Shown piece by piece: positions 45,924-54,869 of a DNA stretch of 64,000 nucleotides. The translations under genes and the position numbers were made by a program. This DNA comes from Mediterranea massiliensis. GTDB lineage: Bacteria > Bacteroidota > Bacteroidia > Bacteroidales > Bacteroidaceae. The stretch is from the NCBI GenBank assembly GCA_015060685.1, contig SUXZ01000002.1, positions 62,001 through 126,000 of the forward strand, written 5' to 3'. Under the pieces are notes generated by a model, which was not told where the DNA came from, made no database searches, and saw only the letters and a program-made list of their open reading frames with translations. Each line of letters opens with the position of its first letter. Position 1 is the stretch's first letter.

Positions 45924-47485
45924 CCGAAATAGAAAGAAGACGAACATTTGCCATTATCGCTCACCCCGATGCCGGTAAGACATCGCTCACCGAAAAGCTG
46001 CTCTTGTTTGGCGGACAGATTCAGGTGGCCGGCGCCGTGAAGAGCAACAAGATAAAGAAAACGGCCACATCCGACTGGATGGACATTGAAAAGCAACGCG
46101 GTATCTCCGTAACCACCTCGGTGATGGAGTTCGACTATCGCGACTATAAGATAAATATCCTTGATACGCCTGGTCACCAAGACTTTGCCGAAGATACCTA
46201 CCGCACACTGACCGCCGTAGATAGCGTTATCATTGTGGTGGACGGTGCAAAAGGTGTGGAAACACAAACGCGCAAGCTGATGGAGGTGTGCCGCATGCGC
46301 AACACGCCGGTGATTATCTTCATCAACAAGATGGACCGTGAAGCGAAAGACCCCTTCGACTTGCTGGACGAGCTGGAAGAGGAACTGAAGATACATGTGC
46401 GCCCCTTGACGTGGCCCATCGAAAGCGGTGTGCGATTCAAAGGCGTATATAATATATATGAACAGAATTTGAACCTTTTCCAACCATCGAAGCAGGTGGT
46501 GACCGAAAAGGTTGCGGTGGATATCCATACCGAAGAGCTGGACAAGCAGATTGGTAGCGACCTGGCCGACAAGCTGCGCGGCGAGTTGGAGTTGCTCGAA
46601 GGTGTATATCCCGAATTCGAGGTGGCCGACTACCTGAAAGGCGAACTGGCACCGGTATTCTTCGGCTCGGCACTGAACAACTTTGGTGTGGAAGAGCTGC
46701 TGAACACCTTCGTGGAGATTGCACCCAGTCCGCGTCCTGTAAAGGCAGAAGAGCGCGACGTAACGCCCGAAGAGCAGAAGTTTACCGGCTTCATCTTCAA
46801 GATTACCGCCAACATCGACCCTAACCATCGCTCGTGTGTGGCCTTCTGTAAGATTTGTTCGGGCAAGTTTGTGCGCAATGCCCCTTACTATCATGTGCGC
46901 CACGGCAAGACGCTGCGTTTCTCCAGCCCTACGCAATTCATGGCACAACGCAAGACAACCGTCGATGAGGCGTGGGCAGGCGATATTATCGGCCTACCCG
47001 ACAACGGCACCTTCAAGATTGGCGACACGCTGACCGAAGGCGAAAAGCTTCACTTCCGCGGCCTGCCGAGTTTCTCGCCCGAGATGTTCAAGTACATCGA
47101 AAATGCCGACCCTATGAAGCAGAAGCAACTGGCCAAAGGTATCGACCAACTGATGGACGAGGGTGTGGCGCAGCTGTTTGTCAACCAATTCAACGGACGG
47201 AAGATTATCGGTACGGTGGGACAACTGCAGTTCGAGGTTATCCAATACCGTTTGGAGAATGAATACACCGCCAAATGCCGTTGGGAGCCGCTGAGCCTGT
47301 ACAAGGCGTGCTGGATAGAGAGCGACGATGCCGCCGAGCTGGAGGCATTCAAAAAGCGCAAATTCCAATACATGGCGAAGGATCGCGAGGGTAGGGATGT
47401 CTTCCTGGCGGATAGCGCCTATGTGTTGCAGATGGCGCAAATGGATTTCAAGAGCATCCGCTTCCACTTCACAAGTGAGTTTTAA
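45920..47485 (+). CDS. prfC: Peptide chain release factor 3
   Basis: GTPase that recycles RF1/RF2 from ribosomes. The start at 45920 ([26 protein letters not shown]) overlaps the rfbD stop; a longer frame starts at 45875. GTPase motifs are [16 protein letters not shown] and NKMD. The RF3-specific C-terminal domain contains [15 protein letters not shown]. 521 residues, full length. Pairing with rfbD probably reflects shared transcription only. Confidence 0.96.
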   Translation: MTEIERRRTFAIIAHPDAGKTSLTEKLLLFGGQIQVAGAVKSNKIKKTATSDWMDIEKQRGISVTTSVMEFDYRDYKINILDTPGHQDFAEDTYRTLTAVDSVIIVVDGAKGVETQTRKLMEVCRMRNTPVIIFINKMDREAKDPFDLLDELEEELKIHVRPLTWPIESGVRFKGVYNIYEQNLNLFQPSKQVVTEKVAVDIHTEELDKQIGSDLADKLRGELELLEGVYPEFEVADYLKGELAPVFFGSALNNFGVEELLNTFVEIAPSPRPVKAEERDVTPEEQKFTGFIFKITANIDPNHRSCVAFCKICSGKFVRNAPYYHVRHGKTLRFSSPTQFMAQRKTTVDEAWAGDIIGLPDNGTFKIGDTLTEGEKLHFRGLPSFSPEMFKYIENADPMKQKQLAKGIDQLMDEGVAQLFVNQFNGRKIIGTVGQLQFEVIQYRLENEYTAKCRWEPLSLYKACWIESDDAAELEAFKKRKFQYMAKDREGRDVFLADSAYVLQMAQMDFKSIRFHFTSEF

Positions 47486-47509
47486 AGGATTTCCCTTATT
47501 TGAATAATT

Positions 47510-47537
47510 AAGCATGGCAAACGCCATGCTTTTTTTA
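47510..47537 (+). terminator. Terminator of the rfbD-prfC unit
   Basis: A 9-bp stem (AAGCATGGC, loop AAAC, GCCATGCTT) is followed by seven T. Confidence 0.9.
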
Positions 47538-47672
47538 TTTTCGGTATAAATATACAATCGCTTACAATTTTAATATATTTTACGACTTTATTATTCGATA
47601 TATCAAGAAAAATGCGTAATTTCGTGCGATTTTTTCGTTTTTTTTGAAGATTATATAACAAAACTGTAAAAT

Positions 47673-47927
47673 ATGAGCAATTTTCAAACCGCACTTTTAT
47701 TGATGGTAGTAGGTATGGTGACCGTATTCATCATCCTGCTCATCGTAATCGGATTGGGCAAGGCATTGATTGCTTTGGTGAACAAGGTAGCCCCCGAAGA
47801 GGAGGTTCCAGTCAAGAAACAACAAGGCCCCGCACCGATACCGGCAAACATCATGGCGGCCATTAGCGCAGCCGTATCTGTAGTAACCCAAGGTAAGGGT
47901 AAAGTATCAAAAGTAGAGAAAATATAA
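47673..47927 (+). CDS. oadG: Sodium-pump decarboxylase gamma subunit (OadG)
   Basis: A small 84-residue membrane protein with one N-terminal helix (LLMVVGMVTVFIILLIVIGLG) and a hydrophilic tail with a PxPAxxxAAIxAAV segment, as in OadG subunits that join the carboxyltransferase and the membrane pump. First gene of the oadGAB operon. Confidence 0.88.
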   Translation: MSNFQTALLLMVVGMVTVFIILLIVIGLGKALIALVNKVAPEEEVPVKKQQGPAPIPANIMAAISAAVSVVTQGKGKVSKVEKI

Positions 47928-47941
47928 AAAACATAACGAAG

Positions 47942-49771
47942 ATGAAAAGAGAAGTAAAATTCAGCTTGGTTTTTCGCGACATGTGGCAAAGTGCCGGCAA
48001 GTATGTGCCTCGCGTTGACCAGTTGTTGAAGGTGGCACCAGCCATCGTAGAAATGGGCTGCTTTGCCCGTGTGGAGACTAATGGTGGAGGTTTCGAACAA
48101 GTGAACCTCTTGTTTGGCGAAAATCCTAATCAAGCCGTGCGTCAATGGACAAAACCTTTCCATGAAGCAGGTATTCAGACACACATGCTCGACCGTGCAC
48201 TGAACGGATTGCGCATGAGCCCGGTACCCGCCGACGTACGCAAGCTATTCTATAAGGTAAAGAAAGCACAAGGTACCGACATTACACGCACCTTCTGCGG
48301 ACTGAACGACGTGCGCAACATCATCCCCTCTATCACCTATGCCAAAGAGGCAGGTATGATTTCGCAATGTGCCCTCAGCATCACTCACTCGCCCATCCAT
48401 ACCGTAGAGTACTACGTGAATATGGCGAAAGAACTGATCGAAGCCGGTGCCGATGAAATCTGTATCAAGGATATGGCCGGTATCGGTCGCCCCGTTTCGT
48501 TGGGTAAGATTGTAGCCGGAATCAAGAAAATCAAGGACATCCCCGTGCAATACCATAGCCATGCCGGCCCTGGTTTCAACATGGCAAGCATCCTCGAGGT
48601 GTGTGAAGCCGGTTGCGACTATGTGGACGTAGGTATGGAGCCCCTTTCATGGGGTACCGGACACGCCGACTTGCTCAGCGTGCAAGCAATGTTGAAGGAC
48701 GCAGGTTTCCAAGTGCCCGAAATCAACATGGAGGCCTACATGAAGGTGCGCGCACTGATTCAAGAGTTTATGGACGACTTCCTTGGCTTGTACATCAGCC
48801 CGAAGAACCGCTTGATGAACTCGTTGCTTATCGGCCCCGGATTGCCGGGCGGTATGATGGGCTCGCTCATGGCCGACTTGGAAAGCAATCTGGAAAGCAT
48901 CAACAAGTACAAGGCCAAGCGCAACTTGCCGTTCATGACACAAGACCAGCTGCTCATCAAGCTCTTCAACGAAGTGGCATACGTTTGGCCGCGCGTAGGT
49001 TATCCACCGTTGGTAACTCCGTTCAGTCAATACGTGAAGAACCTGGCCATGATGAACGTAATGGCCTTGGAAAAGGGCAAGGAACGTTGGGGCATGATTG
49101 CCGACGACATTTGGGATATGATTCTGGGCAAGGCAGGCAAGCTTCCTGGCGAGTTGGCACCCGAAATCATCGAAAAGGCCGAACGCGAAGGACGCAAGTT
49201 CTTCACCGGCAACCCGCAAGACAACTATCCCGATGCGCTCGACAAGTATCGCAAGATGATGAAGGAAAACAAGTGGGAGCTTGGCGAAGACGACGAAGAA
49301 CTCTTCGAATATGCCATGCACCCCGCTCAATACGAAGCCTACAAGAGCGGTAAGGCGAAAGAAGACTTCCTGGCCGATGTGGAAAAGCGTCGTAAAGAAC
49401 AACAAGTAGGTGGCGCGGCCGAAGATGCCAAGCCAAAGACACTCACCGTACAGGTGGACGGACAAGCCTATCGCGTAACCGTGGCCTATGGCGATACAGA
49501 GTTGCCGGCAGCACCTGCCGCTAACGCACCTGTAGGCGAGGGCAAGGACGTTGTTGCACCGCTCGAAGGCAAGTTCTTCCTCACAAAGAACACCCAGGAG
49601 ACACCGCTCAAGGTGGGCGACAAGGTGAACGAAGGCGACCTGCTTTGCTACATCGAAGCGATGAAGACCTACAACGCCATCCGCGCCGAATTTAGCGGCA
49701 CCATTACCGCTATCTGCGCCAACCCCGGCGATAGCGTATCAGAAGATGATGTAATCATGAAGATTGGATAA
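47942..49771 (+). CDS. oadA: Sodium-pump decarboxylase alpha subunit with biotin domain (OadA)
   Basis: 609 residues. The N-terminal carboxyltransferase barrel (MKREVKFSLVFRDMWQSAGK, TFCGLNDVRN, ADEICIKDMAGIGRP, QYHSHAGPG) removes the carboxyl group, probably from oxaloacetate, and passes it to biotin. The conserved PYC/OADA domain follows, then a C-terminal biotin carrier with CYIEAMKTYN, Lys575 being the biotinylated residue. It is 14 bp after oadG and 7 bp before oadB. The substrate assignment rests on family resemblance. Confidence 0.92.
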   Translation: MKREVKFSLVFRDMWQSAGKYVPRVDQLLKVAPAIVEMGCFARVETNGGGFEQVNLLFGENPNQAVRQWTKPFHEAGIQTHMLDRALNGLRMSPVPADVRKLFYKVKKAQGTDITRTFCGLNDVRNIIPSITYAKEAGMISQCALSITHSPIHTVEYYVNMAKELIEAGADEICIKDMAGIGRPVSLGKIVAGIKKIKDIPVQYHSHAGPGFNMASILEVCEAGCDYVDVGMEPLSWGTGHADLLSVQAMLKDAGFQVPEINMEAYMKVRALIQEFMDDFLGLYISPKNRLMNSLLIGPGLPGGMMGSLMADLESNLESINKYKAKRNLPFMTQDQLLIKLFNEVAYVWPRVGYPPLVTPFSQYVKNLAMMNVMALEKGKERWGMIADDIWDMILGKAGKLPGELAPEIIEKAEREGRKFFTGNPQDNYPDALDKYRKMMKENKWELGEDDEELFEYAMHPAQYEAYKSGKAKEDFLADVEKRRKEQQVGGAAEDAKPKTLTVQVDGQAYRVTVAYGDTELPAAPAANAPVGEGKDVVAPLEGKFFLTKNTQETPLKVGDKVNEGDLLCYIEAMKTYNAIRAEFSGTITAICANPGDSVSEDDVIMKIG

Positions 49772-49778
49772 TTAGTCT

Positions 49779-51017
49779 ATGGAAGATATATTAAGTAAAC
49801 TATACGAAATGACGGCGTTCAGCAACATCGCTGCTCAACCGTCGTTCCTCATCATGTATGCCTTGGCATTCGTGCTGCTCTACTTGGGCATCAAGAAGCA
49901 CTACGAGCCATTGCTGCTCATACCCATTGCCTTTGGTGTGCTCATCGCAAACTTCCCCGGTGGCGAGATGGGCGTTATCCAGGCCGACTCGGAGGGTATG
50001 GTCGAGGTGAATGGCGTGATGAAGAACATCTGGGAAATGTCGTTGCCCGAAATCGCTCACGAGCTTGGGCTGATGAACTTCCTCTACTACATGCTGATTA
50101 AGACCGGTTTGTTGCCACCCATCATCTTTATGGGTGTAGGTGCGTTGACCGACTTTGGTCCTATGCTTCGCAACTTGCGCCTCTCTATCTTTGGTGCGGC
50201 AGCTCAATTCGGTATCTTTACCGTGTTGCTCATCGCCGTAGGCTCAGGTTTCTTCACCCTGAAAGAGGCCGCTTCGTTGGGCATCATCGGTGGTGCCGAT
50301 GGCCCTACCGCCATCTTTACTACCATTAAGCTGGCTCCCCACCTGCTTGGCCCTATCGCCATTGCCGCCTATTCGTACATGGCGTTGGTGCCCGTCATCA
50401 TCCCCTTGGTAGTAAAGCTTTGTTGCTCGAAGAAAGAGTTGATGATTAACATGAAAGAACAGGAAAAACTCTATCCTTCGAAGACCGAAATCAAGAACCT
50501 GCGCGTGTTGAAGATAATCTTCCCTATCGCCGTAACCACCGTAGTTGCACTCTTCGTGCCATCGGCAGTACCCTTGGTGGGTATGCTCATGTTCGGTAAC
50601 CTGATTAAGGAAGTAGGAGCCGACACAAGCCGTCTGTTCGATGCCGCAAGCAACAGCATTATGAATGCCGCTACCATCTTCCTCGGCCTCTGTGTGGGTG
50701 CCACCATGACCGTAGATGCCTTCCTCAACTGGATGACCATCGGTATCGTTATCGGCGGTTTCTTCGCCTTCGGCCTCTCTATTGCCAGTGGCATCATGTT
50801 GGTGAAGCTCTTCAACCTCTTCTCCAAGAAGAAAATCAATCCGCTTATCGGTGCAACCGGTTTGAGTGCCGTGCCCATGGCAAGCCGTGTATGTAACGAC
50901 ATTGCAACCAAGTACGACCCCAAGAACCACGTGCTCAACTACTGTATGTCGAGCAACATCTCGGGCGTAATCGGCTCGGCCGTAGCCGCCGGTGTGCTCA
51001 TCTCGTTCTTGGGATAA
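49779..51017 (+). CDS. oadB: Sodium-pump decarboxylase beta subunit (OadB)
   Basis: A 412-residue integral membrane protein that decarboxylates carboxybiotin and pumps sodium out. The family motifs GVGALTDFGPML, GGADGPTAIF and LPLVGMLMFGN-like regions are present, with the late GATGLSAVPMASRV and SSNISGVIGSAVAAG. At least nine membrane helices. Last gene of oadGAB; a strong terminator follows. Confidence 0.95.
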   Translation: MEDILSKLYEMTAFSNIAAQPSFLIMYALAFVLLYLGIKKHYEPLLLIPIAFGVLIANFPGGEMGVIQADSEGMVEVNGVMKNIWEMSLPEIAHELGLMNFLYYMLIKTGLLPPIIFMGVGALTDFGPMLRNLRLSIFGAAAQFGIFTVLLIAVGSGFFTLKEAASLGIIGGADGPTAIFTTIKLAPHLLGPIAIAAYSYMALVPVIIPLVVKLCCSKKELMINMKEQEKLYPSKTEIKNLRVLKIIFPIAVTTVVALFVPSAVPLVGMLMFGNLIKEVGADTSRLFDAASNSIMNAATIFLGLCVGATMTVDAFLNWMTIGIVIGGFFAFGLSIASGIMLVKLFNLFSKKKINPLIGATGLSAVPMASRVCNDIATKYDPKNHVLNYCMSSNISGVIGSAVAAGVLISFLG

Positions 51018-51037
51018 TCACCTGTTTTTATATAAAT

Positions 51038-51074
51038 AGCGAGGATGCTTCGATGAGGCACCCTCGCTTTTTTT
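51038..51074 (+). terminator. Terminator of the oadGAB operon
   Basis: An 11-bp stem with one mismatch, AGCGAGGATGC and GCACCCTCGCT, is followed by a T run. Confidence 0.9.
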
Positions 51075-51255
51075 GTAGGAGCAGGGCGTGCTGCGTCCGG
51101 AATACCGATTCTTGTAGGGACACGGCGTGCCGTGTCCGTTTGCGTTATTGTTTTTGTAGGGACGCAATACATTGCGTCCGCCGTAAACCGCAAGAATACG
51201 TCACCCCCCCATTTACACATAGCGTCTGTAAAGACGCGTCCTCCAGACGCTACAT
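51073..51255. repeat. Cluster of palindromic TTGTAGGGAC-type repeats
   Basis: Three related units start with TTGTAGG and end with GTCCG: 51073-51099 (imperfect palindrome), 51112-51138 (GGACACGGC / GCCGTGTCC) and 51154-51180 (GGACGCAAT / ATTGCGTCC). A fourth hairpin (AGCGTCTG / CAGACGCT) lies at 51221-51252. A related copy on the other strand is at 54167-54188. They look like a small mobile or amplified hairpin family. Confidence 0.7.
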
Positions 51256-51645
51256 ACATTGCGTATCGCCCTCAATACCAACGGGTTTATCCCCGCAGCT
51301 ATTAAAATCCCCGTCTTATCAGACGTACTAGTCACTAGAAAAGAGCCCCATATACTACTAGTAGCTTGTAACTTGAAATCGCATTGCAAAGATATGCCCC
51401 CTCTGCGCTCTACACAAATAATTTCGTCACTCGTTTTTTTATTAACATTTCAGGGTATACCAATTGTTAAAAGAATCGTATGTTTGTGGCACAACCATTT
51501 TTTTTGTTTGTTGATATATTTTAATGGTCATTCCTTGTATTCCTTATCCCTTGTTATGAAGTTGATTCAGATTCCTCTCGAGCGCTCTATATTTTCCAGG
51601 TAGGGAAAATTATTTTTTCAGGTAGGGTAGGTGAAACGGCCAAAG

Positions 51646-51828
51646 CGTTACAAACGTTACGAACGTTACAGCAAAATCTGCGACCCCCTACTGAAAAGTA
51701 ATCCATGTAAACATATTTCATTGTATATATAAATATAATATTTATATTAATATAATAATTCTGAGTTCATCTTTTCGGCATGAATGTACCCCTCAAAAAT
51801 TGCTGTAACGTTCGTAACGTTTGTAACG
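51646..51828. repeat. 29-bp inverted repeat of 9-mers flanking AT-rich DNA
   Basis: The left arm (51646-51674) contains tandem GTTACAAAC, GTTACGAAC and GTTACAGC. The right arm (51800-51828) is its exact reverse complement over 29 bp. The 125-bp centre includes about 45 bp of nearly pure A/T (51721-51760). The direct 9-bp repeats resemble iterons. No replication or transposition gene adjoins. Confidence 0.85.
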
Positions 51829-51908
51829 TTTTCAACGAAAATTTTCACCCTCGTCTTTTTATCTTTACCACAAATATTGCTGTTTTCTTGATTTTATTTG
51901 CAAAATTA

Positions 51909-51940
51909 TTTGGTTTATAATATAAACTAATTTATCTTTG
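51909..51940 (+). promoter_or_regulatory. Promoter of the membrane protein and winged-helix unit
   Basis: TTTG (51909-51912), a 20-bp spacer, then TATCTTTG (51933-51940), about 100 bp before the ATG at 52043. Confidence 0.7.
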
Positions 51941-52042
51941 CATCGAATCCGGATTAAATATGCCAAATCTTTCCTTTCTGCAGGAGGAGGGATGCGGCAA
52001 ATAAACAGATTAATTTAATTACTTTTTTAAACAAAAACAGTT

Positions 52043-52729
52043 ATGGAAGAAAAGACGAATATGTCTGCAGAACGCAGTTTGGAAATTATCACCCAACAAA
52101 TTGAGCAAAGCCGCAAGGTGGTGTCAAAAGATGTGGGTAATTGTTTGAGTGTAGTGGGTATGCTTACAATGGCGATGGCTATTTTAGTATCTATTACCAT
52201 ATATGTAACAGAAAGCCCATTAGGACATTTACTATGGTTTTTATTGCCAATCTTAATTTGGCTAACGCAAAAGAAATACTACAAGAAACAAACGGCCGCA
52301 CCGGTAAATCTTGTTGGTACGCTTATAGAAAAGACATGGTGGACATTTGCTATTATTACGTTGGTGTTTTTCCTGATTTCTATTATTTATAATTACCTAA
52401 TAGTGCGATACAACTCGCCCGATGTATATGCTACATTGCGTCTGAGAGTTTCTCCGTTTATCCCTCTTTTAATGGGTATGTCTATAACTATGACTGGTCA
52501 TATCTTGCGTAGCAAATGGTTGGTCTTGTTTGGTATTATTGCCGGACTCGGTGCTTTTGCATTCGAGTGGGTGGGAGTAGGTAATTGGTTATTAATGTCT
52601 TTGACAGGTAAAACTCCTGCTGCTCTTGCTATCTCAAATGTCATATTACCGTGTCTTACGATAGTGATATTTGCATTCGTTGGACTTACATTGCCAGGTG
52701 AAATTCTTAAAAAACAAAATAGATTATGA
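52043..52729 (+). CDS. Hypothetical multi-pass membrane protein
   Basis: 228 residues with a short hydrophilic N-terminus containing ERSLEIITQQIEQSRKVVSKDVGN and about six membrane helices. No enzyme motif is visible. It overlaps the next gene, a small winged-helix regulator, at ATGA. Such pairs (a membrane protein with a small DNA-binding partner) suggest that the regulator controls this unit. Function unknown. Confidence 0.8.
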   Translation: MEEKTNMSAERSLEIITQQIEQSRKVVSKDVGNCLSVVGMLTMAMAILVSITIYVTESPLGHLLWFLLPILIWLTQKKYYKKQTAAPVNLVGTLIEKTWWTFAIITLVFFLISIIYNYLIVRYNSPDVYATLRLRVSPFIPLLMGMSITMTGHILRSKWLVLFGIIAGLGAFAFEWVGVGNWLLMSLTGKTPAALAISNVILPCLTIVIFAFVGLTLPGEILKKQNRL

Positions 52730-53016
52730 TGTTTCAACCATTAGATCCGCTATTGCACTCGGAATTGCGATTGGCCATTATCTCATTGCTTGTCAGTAAT
52801 GATGAAGCTGAGTTTACTTATATTAAAGAGCAAACGGGTGCTACTTCTGGAAACTTGAGTATACAAGTTGAAAAGTTGTCTGCGGCAGGATACATCGAGG
52901 TTGAGAAGACATTCAAGGGGAAACGTCCATGTACAATCTGTCGAATAACATCTGTTGGATTAAATGCTTTCGAAACATATGTTGAAGCATTGAAAGGTTA
53001 TCTGACTATAAAATAA
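52726..53016 (+). CDS. Small winged-helix transcriptional regulator
   Basis: A 96-residue protein of the HTH_34/ArsR-MarR-like type: LHSELRLAIISLLVSNDEAEFTYIKE, then recognition helix region GATSGNLSIQVEKLSAAGYIEVEKTF and a wing (GKRPCTICRITSVG). It has no ligand domain. It is translationally coupled to the membrane protein before it. Its 3' end overlaps the convergent glycerate kinase gene by 11 bp. Confidence 0.88.
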   Translation: MMFQPLDPLLHSELRLAIISLLVSNDEAEFTYIKEQTGATSGNLSIQVEKLSAAGYIEVEKTFKGKRPCTICRITSVGLNAFETYVEALKGYLTIK

Positions 53017-54133
53017 AAGATAATTTCTTTACGGCATTGATTAAATTCAATCGTGCTTGGTCGGGTAGTATGGCCTCGGCAAGCGGTTGGTGGGGTGGGG
53101 TGATGGCAATGGCCGCTTGAAAACCTGCATCGAGCAACTGCTGGCGGTGGGTGATGCTGCCCGACATGAGTATGACGGGTACGCGGTGTTTCCGGGCTGC
53201 ATTCAGTACGCCGAAGGGTAGCTTGCCCATCAGTGTCTGTGCGTCGGAGTGGCCTTCGCCGGTGATGACAAGCTGTGCGCCGGACAGTGCTTCTTCGAAG
53301 CCGATAGTCTCTAACACCAGGCGGCTGCCCGAGGTGAGCGTGGCGTTGAGGTAGGTAAGCAGGGCGGCACCCATGCCTCCGGCGGCACCGCTACCGGGCA
53401 TCGTGGAGATGGCTTTCTGGGCAGTTGCATCGAACAAACGGCCAATGTGTTGTAATCCATTATCCAATAGCTTTACTTCTTGGGCATTGGCCCCTTTTTG
53501 CGGCGCAAAGATGTGTGCGGCTCCTTGCTTGCCATGTAGCGGGTTGTTTACGTCGCATGCCACGATGAAGGTTGACTGGCTCAAAGCGGCGTGTGCGTGG
53601 CTTGCATCGATGCGATGCACCTCGCCCAACTGCTTGCCGCACGGGTGGGGGATGAGTGTGCCTTGCGAATCGAAGAACTGATAGCCTAACGCCGCAAGCA
53701 TGCCTATGCCGGCATCGCACGTGGCACTGCCTCCCAAGCCGATGATGAAACGGCGAAAACCTTGCGAAAGGGCGTGGGCGATTTGTATGCCGGTGCCGTA
53801 GGTGGTGGTATGCAGGGGATTGCGTTCGTTGTCGGCCAGCAGATTCAATCCGCTACACGATGCCATTTCGATGATGGCTGTCTGTCCGTCTCCGGTGCAT
53901 CCGTAGGTGGAGGCGAGGGGGCGCATCAGCGGGTCGTAGGAGGGGCAGCCGATGTATTGGCCCTTGGTGCTTTCGACGAGTGCCTCCAACAATCCTTCGC
54001 CGCCATCGGATAGCGGGAAGCTGACCACTTGGCACGACGGGCATCGCTTGCTGATGGCTTCGGAAACGGTAGCGGCCACTTCGCCCGACGTGAGGCAGCC
54101 TTTATAGGAATCGAATGCTAAAATTATCTTCAT
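53006..54133 (-). CDS. Glycerate kinase, GlxK/GarK type
   Basis: Phosphorylates D-glycerate. 375 residues starting MKIILAFDSYKGCLTSGEVA, with the family motifs PLSDGGEGLLEAL, IIGLGGSATCDAGIGML, VACDVNNPLHGKQGAA, SGAAGGMGAAL and LVITGEGHSDAQTLMGK. Whether it forms 2- or 3-phosphoglycerate cannot be read. No glycerate or glucarate pathway genes are adjacent. Confidence 0.93.
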   Translation of the reverse strand: MKIILAFDSYKGCLTSGEVAATVSEAISKRCPSCQVVSFPLSDGGEGLLEALVESTKGQYIGCPSYDPLMRPLASTYGCTGDGQTAIIEMASCSGLNLLADNERNPLHTTTYGTGIQIAHALSQGFRRFIIGLGGSATCDAGIGMLAALGYQFFDSQGTLIPHPCGKQLGEVHRIDASHAHAALSQSTFIVACDVNNPLHGKQGAAHIFAPQKGANAQEVKLLDNGLQHIGRLFDATAQKAISTMPGSGAAGGMGAALLTYLNATLTSGSRLVLETIGFEEALSGAQLVITGEGHSDAQTLMGKLPFGVLNAARKHRVPVILMSGSITHRQQLLDAGFQAAIAITPPHQPLAEAILPDQARLNLINAVKKLSFIL

Positions 54134-54166
54134 CGCTAATCATTAAACATTGGTGGCGGTTTACGC

Positions 54167-54188
54167 GGACGCAGCACGCTACGTCCCC
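54167..54188 (-). repeat. Isolated copy of the palindromic GTAGGGAC-type repeat
   Basis: On the minus strand it reads GGGGACGTAGCGTGCTGCGTCC, sharing the GCGTGCTGCGTCCG core with the copy at 51073-51099. It lies between two minus-strand genes. Confidence 0.6.
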
Positions 54189-54193
54189 ACTAA

Positions 54194-54793
54194 TCACTCC
54201 TCAAACCTCAGCGTTTCTACCTTCTCCAACCGGGCGCGTAGTTTGGGCATCATGGATTGGCGGATGCGCAGCGTCATGTTGCAATCCATGTCGTAGCCTT
54301 GCGCAACGATTTCGGGCTCTTCTTCCTTGACGATGCGCATCACGTCGTTCATAAAGGGGTATTCGAAGTAGAAGGTCACCTCTTCGTCCACCGTCTTTTC
54401 GATGATGGTGGCGGCGGCAATGGCTTCGGCGGCGGCGGCTTTATAGGCCACAATCAACCCGCTGGTGCCCAGCTTGATACCGCCAAAGTAGCGCACGACG
54501 ATAATCAGTATGTCGGTCAGCTCGTTCGAGTTGATTTGTCCCAAGATGGGTTTGCCGGCTGTGCCCGATGGCTCGCCGTTGTCGTTGGCGCGGAAATCTT
54601 TCCGTTCGTGGCCAAGCATATAGGCATAGCACACGTGGCGGGCATCGTAGTACTTCTTCTGATACACTTCGAGGTGTGCCTTTATCTCGTCGATGGTGCG
54701 CACGGGCAAGGCGATGGCAATGAACTTGCTACGCTTCTCGGTGTAGATGCCTTCGGCTTGTCCGACGATGGTTTTATAGGTATCTTCTGTCAT
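54194..54793 (-). CDS. yigZ: YigZ/IMPACT family protein
   Basis: A 199-residue protein with the UPF0029/IMPACT domain: YTEKRSKFIAIALPV, YYDARHVCYAYMLG, NDNGEPSGTAGKPILGQI, VVRYFGGIKLGTSGLI. A C-terminal DUF1949-like ferredoxin fold follows. Possible roles in translation or proline metabolism have been suggested for relatives; none is certain. Its promoter is divergent from that of the Smr protein. Confidence 0.93.
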   Translation of the reverse strand: MTEDTYKTIVGQAEGIYTEKRSKFIAIALPVRTIDEIKAHLEVYQKKYYDARHVCYAYMLGHERKDFRANDNGEPSGTAGKPILGQINSNELTDILIIVVRYFGGIKLGTSGLIVAYKAAAAEAIAAATIIEKTVDEEVTFYFEYPFMNDVMRIVKEEEPEIVAQGYDMDCNMTLRIRQSMMPKLRARLEKVETLRFEE

Positions 54794-54800
54794 AGTTTTA

Positions 54801-54839
54801 CAAAGATAGGCATTAATTATAAATATTACCTTATCTTTG
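54801..54839. promoter_or_regulatory. Divergent -7 boxes of yigZ and the Smr gene
   Basis: The minus strand has TATCTTTG at 54808 to 54801 for yigZ; the plus strand has TATCTTTG at 54832-54839 for the Smr gene. The -33 elements are poor. Confidence 0.6.
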
Positions 54840-54869
54840 CCAACGAATTTAATTTAATAGGCAAATGTT

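Larger units (their letters stand above)
51018..52042. other. Gene-free kilobase with several repeat elements
   Basis: After the oadB terminator it holds four dispersed-type palindromes (51073-51255), a GGGAAA hairpin (51592-51609), a long inverted repeat around an AT-rich core (51646-51828), and the promoter of the next gene. The frame at 51259-51603 is not credible as a gene. Confidence 0.75.

Noticed and set aside
45818..46948. A 376-codon minus-strand open frame across rfbD and prfC
   Set aside because: Antisense to two conserved genes and spanning their junction; no recognisable domain.
51259..51603. A 114-codon plus-strand open frame in the gene-free kilobase
   Set aside because: It crosses repeat elements, has poor codon use, no domain and no promoter; the region is best explained by repeats.
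51960..52004. A 14-codon frame with a GGAGGAGGG stretch before the membrane protein gene
   Set aside because: Too short to judge, and the purine run is inside the frame, 40 bp from the real start; no sign of a leader-peptide mechanism.
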